A stretch of DNA of 64,000 nucleotides, taken from the NCBI GenBank assembly GCA_958299035.1, contig CATQJL010000305.1, positions 65,429,618 through 65,493,617 on the forward strand. The letters run 5' to 3'. The DNA comes from Cylicocyclus nassatus. Taxonomy: Eukaryota > Nematoda > Chromadorea > Rhabditida > Strongylidae. This document shows positions 12,052-23,482 of the stretch, in pieces. Both the position numbers and the translations under genes were made by a program. Each line of letters begins with the position of its first letter. Positions within the stretch are counted from its first letter, which is position 1. Under the pieces are notes generated by a model. The model saw nothing but the letters and a program-made list of their open reading frames with translations, was not told the origin of the DNA and made no database searches.

Positions 12052-12414
12052 CCTAAAAATTTATAGCTGGTAAAGAAAAATGTTCATTTGTGCGAGAGCG
12101 TACCTGGAGGAATCAATTTATGAATGTTTTCCTATACGCTGTTCCAAAAAACGTAGGTAAACCTGTGAAAATATGACGTTTTATTATTCAAACGAATGTA
12201 CACAGATGATTTAGAATGACGCAAACTTTCGATCCAATGAGGATTAATGAGAGTTTCTGCACGGAATGAGTCCATTTTAATGCCCTCAAATTGATCGGAG
12301 AGGTTTGAAAATGTCTAACGGATTATGAAGTTATAATCTGCAGCATGTGAAAAAGTGTGCGATGAAGTAGAGTCCAAACCTACCCATGTAATGCAATCTT
12401 GAAACGCACACGAA
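12052..12414. other. 5' flank/UTR-intron region of G1-B
   Basis: Matches 326-684. No ORF of note. Confidence 0.45.
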
Positions 12415-12475
12415 AAATCATGGAAATCAATGACGGCCCCGTTTGGTTTCAAGGTTAGGTATATATACATTCCTT
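12415..12475 (-). promoter_or_regulatory. Conserved promoter-like block of G1-B with TATA box
   Basis: Contains TATATATA near 12460-12467 and is nearly identical to 685-745 and related to 24415-24465. It lies about 370-420 bases upstream of the G1-B start codon. Confidence 0.5.
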
Positions 12476-13236
12476 TTTACGTGTCTTCGCTGAACAATCA
12501 CGTAGACTACAAATTGCAGCACTTCCCGATTTGCTTTTTCTTCCATTTTGAGTGGTTTTCAACGAATTTCGACTTCGTAGAACAGGGTGCAGCGCTGTTA
12601 TCCAGTTCCTACGTGCAACTTAGAATTCAAAATGATTAGTATTGGGTTGGAAAGAAAAGAATGCCGCTTTTTATCTCATTCTTATAATACCGCATCAAAT
12701 TGAACCTCGAAGATAAGGGGTACCGTTCGATAGAGCAAAGCAGGATCTAAAAGGTTGCATTCATACTTTTGCACCTAGTTTAATTCACATGAAGTTTGTA
12801 GCCAGAATCTGAAATGTATCAAGAAAAGAAAACATGAGAAAATGAAAATTTGCATATTTTGGTCAAAGCTGTACTGGGCTGTTCCTACATGGTTATTGAA
12901 AGTTTTTGTGAGTCTCCATGCAATCCCAGCCTTCCATGAGCTTTATGCAGAACATCAGATTTAGCATAACTATAATTCTAGCAAAATCCAGCTGTGCTTG
13001 CTAATATCTGCATGCCCGAAAACCGTCAAATAAATGGAAAAAACACAAAAATCATACTATATATAAAACGCAAGCACCCCCATCTGACGTCATCGCTCGC
13101 GCCAGAGGTGTAAACAAGCGACCATCGTTTTGTGCCAGTGCGAGCGTACCGAGCTGATGATCACAATGGTAGTGATGCCTGTCTTAGACGATGTTGATCA
13201 AGTGGCATCACCCAAAAAGTGCAATCACAATGTTGA

Positions 13237-13589
13237 TCAAGTGGCATAACCCAAGAAGCCACTAGACAAGCTAACTTTCGTATAGTTCGAATCGTTTATA
13301 TGTGAGCAACTCAATTTCGGCTGAATTGGAACAGTTTGGTTCACAGTTTCTCTTAAATCTTTATATTCCTTCAATATTACTACAATAGATTCCAAAAAAT
13401 GCAAAACTCCATAAACCAGAAAGCTACACATTCTTTTATTCCACAATAACTTTGCAAGAAACACCTTTTTATAATGATTTCCAAATATTCAAGTTGAGAA
13501 CCTCTGATGGATTCCCACAGGTAACTGGATCGATTCCGTTTTAATCCTTTAAGCAAAAACTCTTTTAAAACTTCCATCATGATTAGCAT
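13237..13589 (-). pseudogene. Overlapping ORF fragments, possible frameshifted exon
   Basis: Two overlapping minus-strand frames (13380-13589 and 13237-13464), both protein-like but shifted against each other, downstream of the 117 aa ORF. A single frameshift would join them. No domain is recognised. Confidence 0.2.
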
Positions 13590-14168
13590 TTTTCATTCCC
13601 AACAAGTGCCGCCGAAATTGTTATTAGCAGATCTATTTTGTCTTAATTCACATTTCAAGCTTCTCTTTCCCTACTATGGAGTGTTTAATTTGAAGTGCAC
13701 CGTTAGTTTTTCAGAAAAAGTCATATATTTCAGAAAAAAGTCGCAGTCACCAATATTTCATTCCTCGAGCGCCAAATTTGTTTCCTCATTCTAGGATTGC
13801 GCCAAATCTTTATTCAATAGAGCTAGTCTGCAATCTAATTTCTCTGCTAACTTACCTCAGCAAGAAAGTCCAAGTTTTCCAAATTTCTTCATGAAATGCT
13901 TCACAAATGTTTTTTTCTCAAACAAACTGCACTATATCTCTTTTGGAAATTTCTCGCAAACATTTCTATTTACTTTGGACAAATCTCTGCCTGTGATTTT
14001 TTTTCGAATAAGCGCTTCTGTTGAAATGCCCATGTCATTCAAAAAATTGTCAGGAATTTTAGCAGAATAGTTGCAGTCTTTAGTGTTTCAACTGTTTTAC
14101 TTCTCACAATCGTCGGATCTGATCTGCTCACTATTAGCAATTTACTCTGTGTTTCTTTTAGCGGTAAT

Positions 14169-14522
14169 TCAAGCACAGTTTAGATCGCGCAACATTTTGT
14201 TGGACCGGGCATCGCGTTGTCTTTCCCTAGAAAACAGTGCTGATTCTGTGCAAGAGATCAGTGAATGATATGAACTCTCAAATCGGATGTTTAGCATCTC
14301 TGAAATTTGTGACATGCCATTCAAGAGGTAATCACAAACGTCATTCATTTTGCAGACGTCTACTACTAGACCCTGCCAAAGAGTGCATTTTAGTCCATCA
14401 TATTTTACTGTGGGCCTCAAATAACTGAAGAACTTAAAAAGCTTTTCATACATTTTGCATGCTTTTGGAATGTTTTTGTGAGTATTTTTCCTATGGTCAG
14501 TGTATGAGATTTCTCCTACCAA
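14169..14522 (-). CDS. Unrecognised ORF (117 aa) in the 2.2 kb block
   Basis: An open minus-strand frame, extendable upstream (to about 14565) without a stop. Its product looks protein-like, with mixed charged and hydrophobic residues, Cys residues and no low complexity (for example KACKMYEKLFKFFSYLRP). I recognise no domain. Further minus-strand frames at 13380-13589 and 13237-13464 overlap in different frames and could be the decayed downstream part of the same gene. If the block is the core of a long-TIR transposon, this would be the place to look for a transposase remnant. It may equally be captured host exons. Confidence 0.3.
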   Translation of the reverse strand: MVGEISYTDHRKNTHKNIPKACKMYEKLFKFFSYLRPTVKYDGLKCTLWQGLVVDVCKMNDVCDYLLNGMSQISEMLNIRFESSYHSLISCTESALFSRERQRDARSNKMLRDLNCA

Positions 14523-14965
14523 AGTTCTAATGCACTTTGGAAGCTGTAAACAGTCTATCCGAAATCCTAGCTATTTATGCGTCATATGTTCTTCAAATGT
14601 TAATTTTGCACAACCTCAGAATTGTATAAGTAGCGTTTGAGCAGGTACCTTCAAGAATTTGAATCAGTAGCTTGCTAAAGATAAGATGACCTGAAAACTG
14701 AGTCGAATTTGGAGCCTATAGATGAATTGCAAGGATGCTGGACTTGAAAAGTCTTTAGAAAATGCAAACGAAAGATTTAACAGTAATTCTTGAAATGAAA
14801 GAGGAATTGTGACGCTTCCAAGAAAAATTATTTTGTCAAGAAAAAGAGGTAACGTTTGAATTTGGAAAATTTTAGATTTAGAATGTTGGCTAAATATTCT
14901 CAAGGAGTCAACTTAAATTTTCTTGCTATTTTGATTTCGAAAAGAGATGAGTAGTCTCAAAGCTT

Positions 14966-15025
14966 TTGGGGGAGGGGGGAGGGGGTGGAGGTTCTAAGGC
15001 AGCTTGAGGGGAGGAGGGGAGCACT
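14966..15025 (+). other. G-run cluster
   Basis: Several runs of 4-6 G (GGGGGAGGGGGGAGGGGGTG and following) on the plus strand can form a G-quadruplex in principle. Confidence 0.5.
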
Positions 15026-15230
15026 CACTGTAGAAAACATGGCCCCGGGAAGAGTTGAGAGGGGGGAGGCAAATCCTCAAAGAGCTCAGATAGCAAAACG
15101 CTATACAAAATTCGATCTTAAAGCAAAGGACGGAGCGGTGCGGCTAGAAGAAGCTGGGAGAGAGCAGTCATGATAGGTTTGCTACGAATTTTCAAAAGTT
15201 CCAAGTTTTAGTCACATCCTTCACACACAG

Positions 15231-15267
15231 CCAGTCCAAAGCGCCGCGAAGCGGCGCTTTGGACTGG
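15231..15267. repeat. Perfect 17 bp stem with GAA loop
   Basis: CCAGTCCAAAGCGCCGC, loop GAA, then the exact complement, near the right end of the 2.2 kb block. It could be a transposon-end hairpin. Confidence 0.9.
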
Positions 15268-15517
15268 TCAAGAATAAGTCGCTTTCGGATATTTTATGCT
15301 AAATTCAATGTTTTTCAAAAACTAAAGCTCATGGAAGGGCTGGGAAACTACGGTTGTACTTACAATACACCATAGATCTGTTTATGTAGGAACAGACCTC
15401 CATAACTTTGACCAAAACAAGCAAATTTTTATTCTATAAATTCTAGTAGGAAAAATGTAAAAACTGTGCATATGAACGTCTGTTTGGGTAATCATATGCT
15501 CGAGCACGTTAGAGGTC

Positions 15518-15645
15518 CTATTTACGCCTCTGACAATGAGGAGGACGAAAGGCGTTGAAACGTTAGGGCTTGATTGGAATAAAGAGCACCTATCAAACCT
15601 GTCTGGCACAGCAGTACTGAAGAATATTACGTCTGTTTCCTAAGG
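15518..15645 (+). repeat. ~125 bp insertion with Penelope-end-like motif
   Basis: Relative to copy A (near 1575-1580) this is extra sequence between AGGTCC and TAGGATTTT. It carries ATGAGGAGGACGAAAGGCGTTGAAACG, of the sort found at Penelope-like or other retroelement ends. The hammerhead core is too degenerate to call. Confidence 0.35.
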
Positions 15646-15925
15646 ATGTAGGATTTTCTTGGACATAGATCCGATTTATTATTATTAGGCATTCAGAATA
15701 TCTGAGACTCTAGTTACAAGGTTGTGAATCAGACTTAGTGCAAAAGTATGGATGCTATCTCATAGAGTTTGCTTTGCTCCATCTTAAAGTACTTCTCATG
15801 CATTCTCAATGTTCACCTCATTGCGGTAATGTGAAAAGATAGTAGAAAAGCAACAGTATTCCTTTCCTCTAATATAATCACAACACCGTTCGTTGCCTTT
15901 TCTTTTTATCCCCACTAACGCCACT

Positions 15926-16992
15926 TTCCATGTCCAGTGCACAAAACTCAATAATGTTAATAATCATAAAAATAGAAACAAGGAGTGGTTAAATGACATG
16001 CCGCATTCATACGAAGTACCCATTCTACGAACGATTTATTGTGAAATATTGAAAGTAAAAGCTAGCTAGTTTGCCGAAGGTCTCTTTATTGAGTATACAT
16101 CATCCAAATCTTGCTTCTTTTCATTTCATTCTATGACGGTGGATTAGTCCTGAACACAAACCAGATAAACATTTTACCACATCAGTTCAAGTGCATTCCC
16201 AGTAAGACTCTGAAAAGGTAAGAGTATGCTTCGTAACATTACAAATCATTGATTGTTCAGTGCTGAGAAGAGCCCAAAAATTTCGAAAAAAACAGTTAAG
16301 CAGTGTTGCTTTGAAATAACCGAGTAAACCTTCGAACAGTATCCGAGCCGAACAAGGATCAAACTAATCCGATGAGTTAAGAATCTCTTGGCAAGATGAA
16401 GGTCGCTTGCAAAGCTTCAATTTTCTCTCTTGTTGTTCATTCATTCTGCTTACCTATCTGTCTCAGCAGTGACTATGCAGCGAATTCTTTTTCTTTTTGT
16501 TAAAGTAACCAATGATAAAACCGTGTACTTCCAAGTAAAGCAGAGATTAGTTTCTCTGCTAAGGAAAAGTGGTGGCAGTCATTTCCAGCGTAGGGATCTT
16601 TTCCCGATGCAAATGGTTTGAAGTTTGTCATTTTTATTCTGGGGCAGTAAAGTCAGAACAATTCCTTTATTTTTCAGAAACTCTCAACCATCCGATCCGT
16701 CAACAGCATTGTCTTGCAAGCGAATGGATAGGTTTCAGCAAGGAACAGTGATTCCGTTTTGCAATCACAAACTTGCTATCCTGATGCGAAATTTCGTTTG
16801 GGTTTTATTGCAAATTCAGGCAAGAACAAGCTCGTACAAATAGTAGCCTCTTCATCAATACAACATTACTTGTAAAATTCTAATTGTTCTAATTCTGTGC
16901 ACATACATGGTATGATTGAGCTGGAGGGAATGAAGTCATCCTTCCAAAACCCTGCTATTGGAAATTGTCAGTTCCCACATATTCAACAGCAT
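15926..16992. other. Non-coding stretch of the duplication
   Basis: Aligned with 1851-2090 and 3780-4400/4887-4905 of copy A. No gene seen. Confidence 0.45.
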
Positions 16993-17737
16993 CAGGGCCG
17001 CCAGATCGAGTAGATCGAGATTTTGTTGGCGGAAAGAAGGTCCGATTTGACCCATTCTCGCAGGTTATAAACGGGGACAGGGAACATTCTGAGAGAGCGC
17101 GAAGCAGCGCTCAAAGGCAGGCCGGCAAATCCTCGACGTTTGGTTTTTCCGCTTACCTGGGTAATTCGACGCGCTCATTCCGAAAATCCACCCTAAAGAG
17201 AGCGAAAATGGTAAAAACCAGCATTTTCCAGAGCCCCTCATTTTGAATTCGGACGAGCAGAACGCTTGCCGCCATGGTTTGAGACGTAGAGTCGTTGTGG
17301 GACCCTCATGTTCACAGCGTTGCGGCATGTTGCCTCTCATAGTTTGAGGGATTTCGCAGGCTCGTCCGAGCGCGTGTAAGAAGGCTTGCGCGCAAGGGTT
17401 TACGGGCAATTTTCTAGGAAGGGGCAGCATGCTGTGCGCTCGGACCTGCTCCCTTTTCATGATTGGGATGCAAGCAACCTTCCATGTAAAAACCCCGAGA
17501 TGTTTGATCTTGCCGAGGCACTGCCTTCAAGGAAGTCTCAAAGAGCAGTCGAAGAGAGGCGGACCTCCCCGATAGAGATCATCTAGTAAACCTGCCGAAG
17601 CGGGTTAAAGCCGTTGTTCAGTTGATGAGCCTTTGTTAAATTTATCACGTTCGTTGCGTTGTGAGGTAAAATATTAGTCGTTCAATCCGTGTGCTCCATC
17701 GTTCCGCAATTACCACTAGACCACCCACGTTACAGCC
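16993..17737. mobile_element. B-specific ~745 bp insertion ending in tRNA-like sequence
   Basis: Copy A runs continuously from TTCAACAGTATC (4905-4916) into the sequence matching 17738 onward, so this block is extra in B. Its composition is GC-richer than its surroundings. Its right end, read on the minus strand, starts with an RNA polymerase III A-box-like motif (see 17690-17731). This suggests a tRNA-derived SINE-like or composite insertion. Confidence 0.4.
17690..17731 (-). other. tRNA-like A-box motif
   Basis: The minus strand reads GTGGGTGGTCTAGTGGTAAT, which matches the D-arm/A-box region of eukaryotic tRNAs. The B box is not convincing (GGATTGAACGA), so this is at best a tRNA pseudogene or SINE head. 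Confidence 0.3.
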
Positions 17738-18018
17738 TTTATGGTCTCATGGTCTCATGGGTACTGCCCGGGGCTGTGCTTAGAGATTTGGAAATCGTTT
17801 TGGAACACTCAGAGCGACAGTAAGTCTGAATTCCAGTCTATAAGCAAACTTGCGTTTTTACATCTCGTCTAGGGACCACCTTATTTGCACTAAAACTTAC
17901 TGTGATCATGGCCATAGTATCAAATACTCTGTTGGAAACTAAATTTTTCAACTTTCCCAATAACTCTCCTCTCGATGCATGATGCACTCAAATTTTGCCA
18001 TCATGTAGGTACGACATA

Positions 18019-18505
18019 AGCTATAAGCATAGGCTTTGGCCATACTTTGCCCGTGTTGCCGATGTTTCCAGTGTTACTCGTGTACTCGTGTTTCTAGTGT
18101 TGCGCCTTTATTGATGTTATTTCTTGAATTGATCGCCAGTACAGTTTCATTTTCTCGGACGACACCTCACCAACGTCCAAAACGTTGGCCAATACGTTAG
18201 AGCTCATTATGCTACAAAGTAAACAATGTCATTGATTTGTTGTCATAAAAACTTTTTTGAATCAGAAATTCTAGCATGGCATTATTATTTACTGACGTAT
18301 GATCGCATCAGGTTCTGTACTCACCAGTCAGTGAGACTTTTTTGAGAATGAGACTGTGCGTTCATTTTAAGAATCAACAGCATGGCGGTAACACTAGAAA
18401 CACGAGTAACACGAGTAACACTGGAAACATCGGCAACACGAGTAACACGAGTAACATTGGAAACATCGGCAACATGAGCAAAGTATCGCCAAAGCCATAG
18501 CTGCT
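18019..18505. repeat. Foldback element whose arms are minisatellites
   Basis: The left arm 18019-18105 and right arm 18386-18505 are inverted repeats. Both arms are built of repeated units of the type CACGAGTAACACTGGAAAC followed by ATCGGCAA, with more units on the right. The element is absent from copy A. Confidence 0.75.
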
Positions 18506-18725
18506 GTCTTCCCAAATTCTGACGTTACAGTGAGGGTTACGGTAGGTACGCGGTATCAGGGAGAAAGTTGTAAATCAACACCAATTTGGCTGATACTTGG
18601 CGTAGAAGAGATATCCGACGTGCTGATCACAAAAGCGGTACAGAAATCGCATGGTAGATGCTTTCTTGTGAGATTACTATGGGTTTATGATATGGAGATT
18701 TACCTTAAATGAGAAAAGAGAGGTT

Positions 18726-18990
18726 AAAGGCAGCGTCCAGGCAAATCTGGACATACGGGGCTCTGATGTGGAAAGTAAGTTTGGGGCCCTAACTAAGACA
18801 GTGCCCAAGCGACAACTCAAATGGTGAACTCACAGTTGAGATGTTCTGGACCCGGGGTCGTATTCGCATGGATTCATGACGCGACACGCGTCGCTCGCGC
18901 GAAACCGCTTGAGCAGTGTTTTAGTTAGGGCTCTAAGATTACCCTCAAATTAAGATCCCCATAGGCCCAGATTTGCCTGGACGCTGCCTT
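18726..18990. repeat. AAAGGCAG foldback MITE, copy 1
   Basis: Terminal inverted repeats begin AAAGGCAGCGTCCAGGCAAA and end in the complement (TTTGCCTGGACGCTGCCTT). The inner arms include GGGGCCCTAACTAAGACAGT. Related copies are at 43972-44328 and, as one arm, at 11038-11180. Confidence 0.8.
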
Positions 18991-19142
18991 CAATCCAACA
19001 AATAAGTACCATAGTCTTGTTCGGCAGGTCAATCCCATTATGAAATTCGGCAAATTTTGAGTCAGTTTGCATAGAGCGACTTTTTTAAAAGGGCACCAAA
19101 CCTCGACTTAGCCTTGAATTTTGTTTCCTTTTCACTAAGCTA

Positions 19143-19983
19143 TTAGGTCGTTTCATAAATTTGTAGAGTTTTCATTCTCGTTCTCATCTCTTTGAGGAGC
19201 GCTTAACATGCGGCGAGATGCCTATATCATTGAGAAGAGCTGATCTTACCCTTTGAATCAATCAAGTACAAAGCTGATTTGCTTCAAATCCGTGGCTCCC
19301 AAATTAGGACTTCTCAAAAGGCAAAAAGAAGCATTTTCGGCACTTGCTTTTTTTTCTTATAAAACAAAAAGCGTTTTGCGCAGATTTTTTGCCGATCATG
19401 GAAAATGTCAATATGGGACAGAACGGAGTGGATTGCCGAAAAAATACTAAGAGTTTACGATGTGAATCCTGAACACGAGTTTATGCAGAATGGGCAGGAG
19501 GTACTGTACTAAAAATTACTCGGCAAGAACAAGGCAGTTGCCCACATCGTACGAAAATGACTGCACCGTCATAACGAATCCTTGCTGCAAAAAATGCCTA
19601 ATAAACGGATCCATTGAGTTCTCCTGCGCGAAAAAGCTCAGGCCGCTACGGCAACTGCCGGCATAGCTGTCCTGCAAGACTTGGCCTGGAGGTACTATCC
19701 AGTGTACTCCTCAAATCTTGCTCTAGCACATTATCATCTGTTGCAGTCTGTCGCAAATCATATGAGCAGCGTCTGTTTTCATTTAGAAGACGATATCAGG
19801 CACTGATTAGAAGACTCTTAGGACCAGGCCCGCTGAGTTGTCGGAAAACGGAACTGAAAATCTGACTGCATTGTGGCAGGAGGCTGTGTGCAACAAAGGA
19901 ATATGCACTATTGACTGAAATTTGCTAAAATTTAGTCATTTTGTTGAATTATGAAAACTCTACAAACTTATGGAAAGGCCTAA
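19143..19983 (+). mobile_element. Decayed mariner-family transposon
   Basis: About 840 bases bounded by inverted repeats TTAGGTCGTTTCATAAATTT and the complement of TTAGGCCTTTCCATAAGTTT, next to TA. A plus-strand segment at about 19670-19765 translates to VLQDLAWRYYPVYSSNLALA followed by HYHLL. This lines up with the mariner transposase catalytic block (consensus HPPYSPDLAPSDYHLF), with key residues replaced and stops elsewhere. It is inactive and inserted in copy B after the duplication. Confidence 0.75.
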
Positions 19984-20066
19984 TAGATTAGCCAACCTCT
20001 GGCTACAATTCATAATTTAATTCAACAATTCACTTCATTCTTCACTCGTAAATTTAGAGTAGTTAT

Positions 20067-20226
20067 AGGCTGCTGCATGACGAAGGCACACTATCTTCGG
20101 GCTCGAATGCGGTTTCGTTAGACGCAGAGCGCATGAGATGCAGGATTTACAACGGTGACGATACGCATGCGCGGAGTTTGCGCCCGCTCAATTAATACTG
20201 CTTCTGCGTCTTCGTCATGCAGCCTT
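20067..20226. repeat. Hairpin MITE (GGCTGCATGACGAAG ends)
   Basis: The ends AGGCTGCTGCATGACGAAG and CTTCGTCATGCAGCCT are inverted repeats flanking a GC-richer core of about 110 bases. Confidence 0.7.
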
Positions 20227-23200
20227 TGATGTTTTTACATTTTGGTTACAGTCCCTACAGTGGCTTTTTTGGAGTGATCCGAAAGAATGGAACACCTGGA
20301 GAATAACTACAGTCTCAAACAGAAAAATCAATTCCAAGCCTTTTGAGATGCTACTATGAAGTGAGGAACGTAGAGGGATAACATGCCTACCCAGTTTGCC
20401 ATCCAGAAGGAGAAAATTTGAAACCTCCATGGAATTCAAGATCCTAAACGGAAATTTTACGAATGCTTTTTCGAAATTTTCATTTCTTCTTCCAGAACGA
20501 GAGGTACCTTAAATTGAGAGTTTTCTCAGCCAAGGCTCTTCCTCGTTCAAAATCCTCTGCCCTTGAAGTATTGGTGGATTTCAATAAATTACTTGATCAA
20601 GATGCTCTTTGCCAGTTGCCAGTTGTTCTCTCGCTATTCGTTCTTCTTCCCGATTATAACATTATTTCTGTTCCGTTTTCCTGCCCTGTGTTTTCTCTGT
20701 TGGTTTTTTAAACGAATCTCTTACTTTTCTCTTTTTTTTCTAATGGGGTTTCTCATAATTTTTTCGCTTTTACTTAACTCCCGTCTTTTTGTATTTTCCC
20801 TTCATCTGATGTGGCTTGAGTAATCATTCGACAGGACAAAGCAAGCTTTACAAGATGGCTATCAGAAGCCTGCCCAAATCATATCCCACGTGGAGTTTCA
20901 AGGTGGAATCTGCTAGTGGTCGAAAACGAACTTTTCTGTCAAAAATCGTAACTTACGCCTCAAAGTATCTAAAAAATTTCCCATTCATCCCAGCATATAC
21001 TTGACACGTTGCACATTCGATTGAACACTTTCTGAATTTTCTCCATGGCTAGAATTAAAGAAAAAATGCATAAGGTAAAATAGCACTCCGCCCCTAGAAG
21101 TCCTGAGCTCCTCCCACACATGTGATCATATGGATCATACATACAGAAGTACGATCATGTATTTGTATCCTTTGGAGGTGCCCCAGTTCTCGAGAAATGC
21201 TGATGTTTAGGATAAAAACGGTAAAAAATTATGAGACACCCTAATACTTCATTTTGTTTCAGCGTTGATAATCACGTATTTTGGTTCCCGTTTCGATTAC
21301 TTGCCTTGATAATCATGTTACTTAATTTCCCGTTTCGATTTCTACCTCACTTGCTAGTTATAACGCATATCAATGAGAAACAAAGTGTCTGTAGATGGGC
21401 ACTGTCGCATGACGTCGTTTTTGTAAGTGCTCAAAATCAGAGATCGTCTAAAAGTAACGGACTTGGGGTAGCGCTTCGCAGTTAAACGAGTGAGGCTGCC
21501 AATATATGTGCGTACACGATAGGCTGATGGTCCCAACGCAGAGCATTGTGTACTAGGAGACATAATCCTCATTTTCTCAGCGGGGTGATCGAATGGGCCA
21601 CCTTTGACGGAGCATTATAGAGCTGTTTTAGCTCTATTCATATGTATGCGATATACCTCGATTTTCTCATTTGGAAAGAAATTTGGCCAGAACTTGTTTT
21701 CTCACTTGACAATCTGCCAAATAATGTACTTTTTCGAATAATCTGTTTCTATTACACAAAAGGGAAGATTTCCCGCACATTCAAGTAATTATTAGGAAAA
21801 GAAGAGCTTGGGAACATTTTCAAATGGTATGTCATCTGCTCAAGGACTTAGTGTACAGTAGCGAATCGGATGGCATTAAAAAAAAGTTTATGACCTATAG
21901 AATAGGAGGAACAGGCTGCCAAGATGACACACGCAGATCACTTTATACATAAGTGATTTCACTGCTGGATGCTTATCGTTGACCAGAAAAAAGTTCGGAA
22001 TCACAAAAAACCGATGTGTCCCATTACTTTTGCATAACTTCAATACTTAAATAAATTTTCCTGGCGTAAAACTTTAGGTGGAACAAGCTTAGCGAGAGTT
22101 TGTGCTCTTTCTTGCAAAGCTTGCTTTCTATCAGATAATGCCCCACACTTTCGGATCTACCTAGGACGCAATGCGACATTGTTTCCCGAACAACACAGTA
22201 CCTCACATCAGTTCGAAGACTACTCCACTAACTCCGTCTTGATTCATTCGCTCAGAATCCTAAATTCAATAATCAATCTCTTTCTGATCTTTTGAGCATG
22301 CTCTTTTGTATTCTAATGCTTTTGCATAAAATATTGTACTGTTCCATTATTTTCTTCAATAAGAATACTCGCTGCCTGCGCCTCATTATAGCATCTCGAA
22401 ATAAAGTTTTAGATGAAAAGATGGCTCAACCAGATTTGCAAAGTAGTATCCCAAAATGAAGTTTGATACGGTTTGAACGGATCAAAAATTAAAAGTAAGA
22501 ACTGCAAGGTGCGGAGCCCCAAACAAAGTGCTGCGAAAGACTTCCTTGTTTCAGCATTTCCGCAGCATTTCGCAGGGTTTACGCAGGTGAGCTGGCAGAA
22601 ACTATGCAAAAGTTCTGCGAAAGTTCTGTTCACTTGATCAAGTCGTAGCGGAGTAATTGGATTCAAACATGGAACCAAAGCAGCTGGCCTACATCATAGA
22701 CATTACAAACTTGAAGAGAAACTTTCCTTTCTCTATCAGAAAATTGACATTTCCACTTCAGTCGCTCCATATTAAGTAGTTGATGTTCCCTAACTATGGA
22801 TCATAATATGTCTATGACTTTCTATCTACTTTGGTCGTACAGAGTTCAGCAGGCTGTTTCTGGTGTGAAATGAAATAAGAAAAGATCTTCCGCTGGTACG
22901 AATGGATTAGTCCATTCACTCAGTGTTCGTTTTCTTCTTTGAACCAGTTTGAAGGTAATATCGCGGTTCAAGACTTCCACGCCATGAATTACTAAATTGA
23001 CTTTATTGGCTGTTAGAGGTGTCAATCTCATAAATCTTTTCTTTCTGAATATTTTTGGTCGGTATTTCCCGCAGCGCAAGAGAATGCTTTCAATGAACAC
23101 TCAAATGAATAAACGAATTGCGGAAAACACTACAAGTCGTACTAGTTAGATACGATTTATCCAAAGCGTCAAAGAAATCAAAAGCGAGTACAAATGTAAA

Positions 23201-23482
23201 ATAAAACACAAAATTTCTCATTTATTACGATCATCAGAAAATTATCTTAATGCGAGGTAAACGAGTCACTTTTGTTGACTAACAATCAATGGTCCTAAAT
23301 TACGGTCGGACTTGTAACATGAAGAACTTATATGTACAGTATTATTAGCAACACGCTTGGCTATATCACCAGAAATGAAGCTTCAAATATCACTTTACTT
23401 TGAGGTGACTTATGTCTTGGATTTATGATATATCGAAATGATAAATGACTTAAGTATACAATTCAGATCGCTTGTTCGCAAA
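20227..23482. other. Non-coding stretch of the duplication
   Basis: Aligned with 6430-9131. It contains a patch (21080-21240) related to 43480-43625. No conserved protein frame is found. Confidence 0.5.

Larger units (their letters stand above)
13054..15296. other. 2.2 kb block at palindrome centre, B-specific
   Basis: It starts near TATATATAAAACGCAAGC and ends with a strong hairpin at 15231-15267. It contains consecutive minus-strand open frames (see 14169-14522 and 13237-13589), G-rich runs at about 14966-15025, and no similarity elsewhere in the window. The 5' TATATATAAA motif is Helitron-like, but no CTAG terminus is seen, so a Helitron identity is not claimed. Confidence 0.5.
12635..15925. 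mobile_element. Foldback element, copy B, with 2.2 kb central block
   Basis: The left arm (about 12635-13050) and right arm (about 15297-15925) correspond to the arms at 900-1850 and are inverted repeats of each other. Between them lies a 2.2 kb block absent from copy A. Either a long-TIR transposon with an internal coding block (with A the internally deleted form), or an insertion into the palindrome centre, would give this pattern. Confidence 0.6.

Noticed and set aside
13054..15296. The 2.2 kb block as a Helitron
   Set aside because: A TATATATAAA start and a terminal-type hairpin exist, but there is no TC start at an A/T target and no CTRR end.
15518..15570. Second hammerhead candidate
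   Set aside because: ATGAGGA...GAAAC is present but C3 and the GUC site are missing and stem I does not pair.
17640..17740. A functional tRNA gene
   Set aside because: Only the A-box/D-arm resembles a tRNA; anticodon arm, T-arm and acceptor stem do not fold.
18361..18480. CRISPR-like array of repeats
   Set aside because: Adjacent tandem units without unique spacers, in a eukaryotic foldback element.
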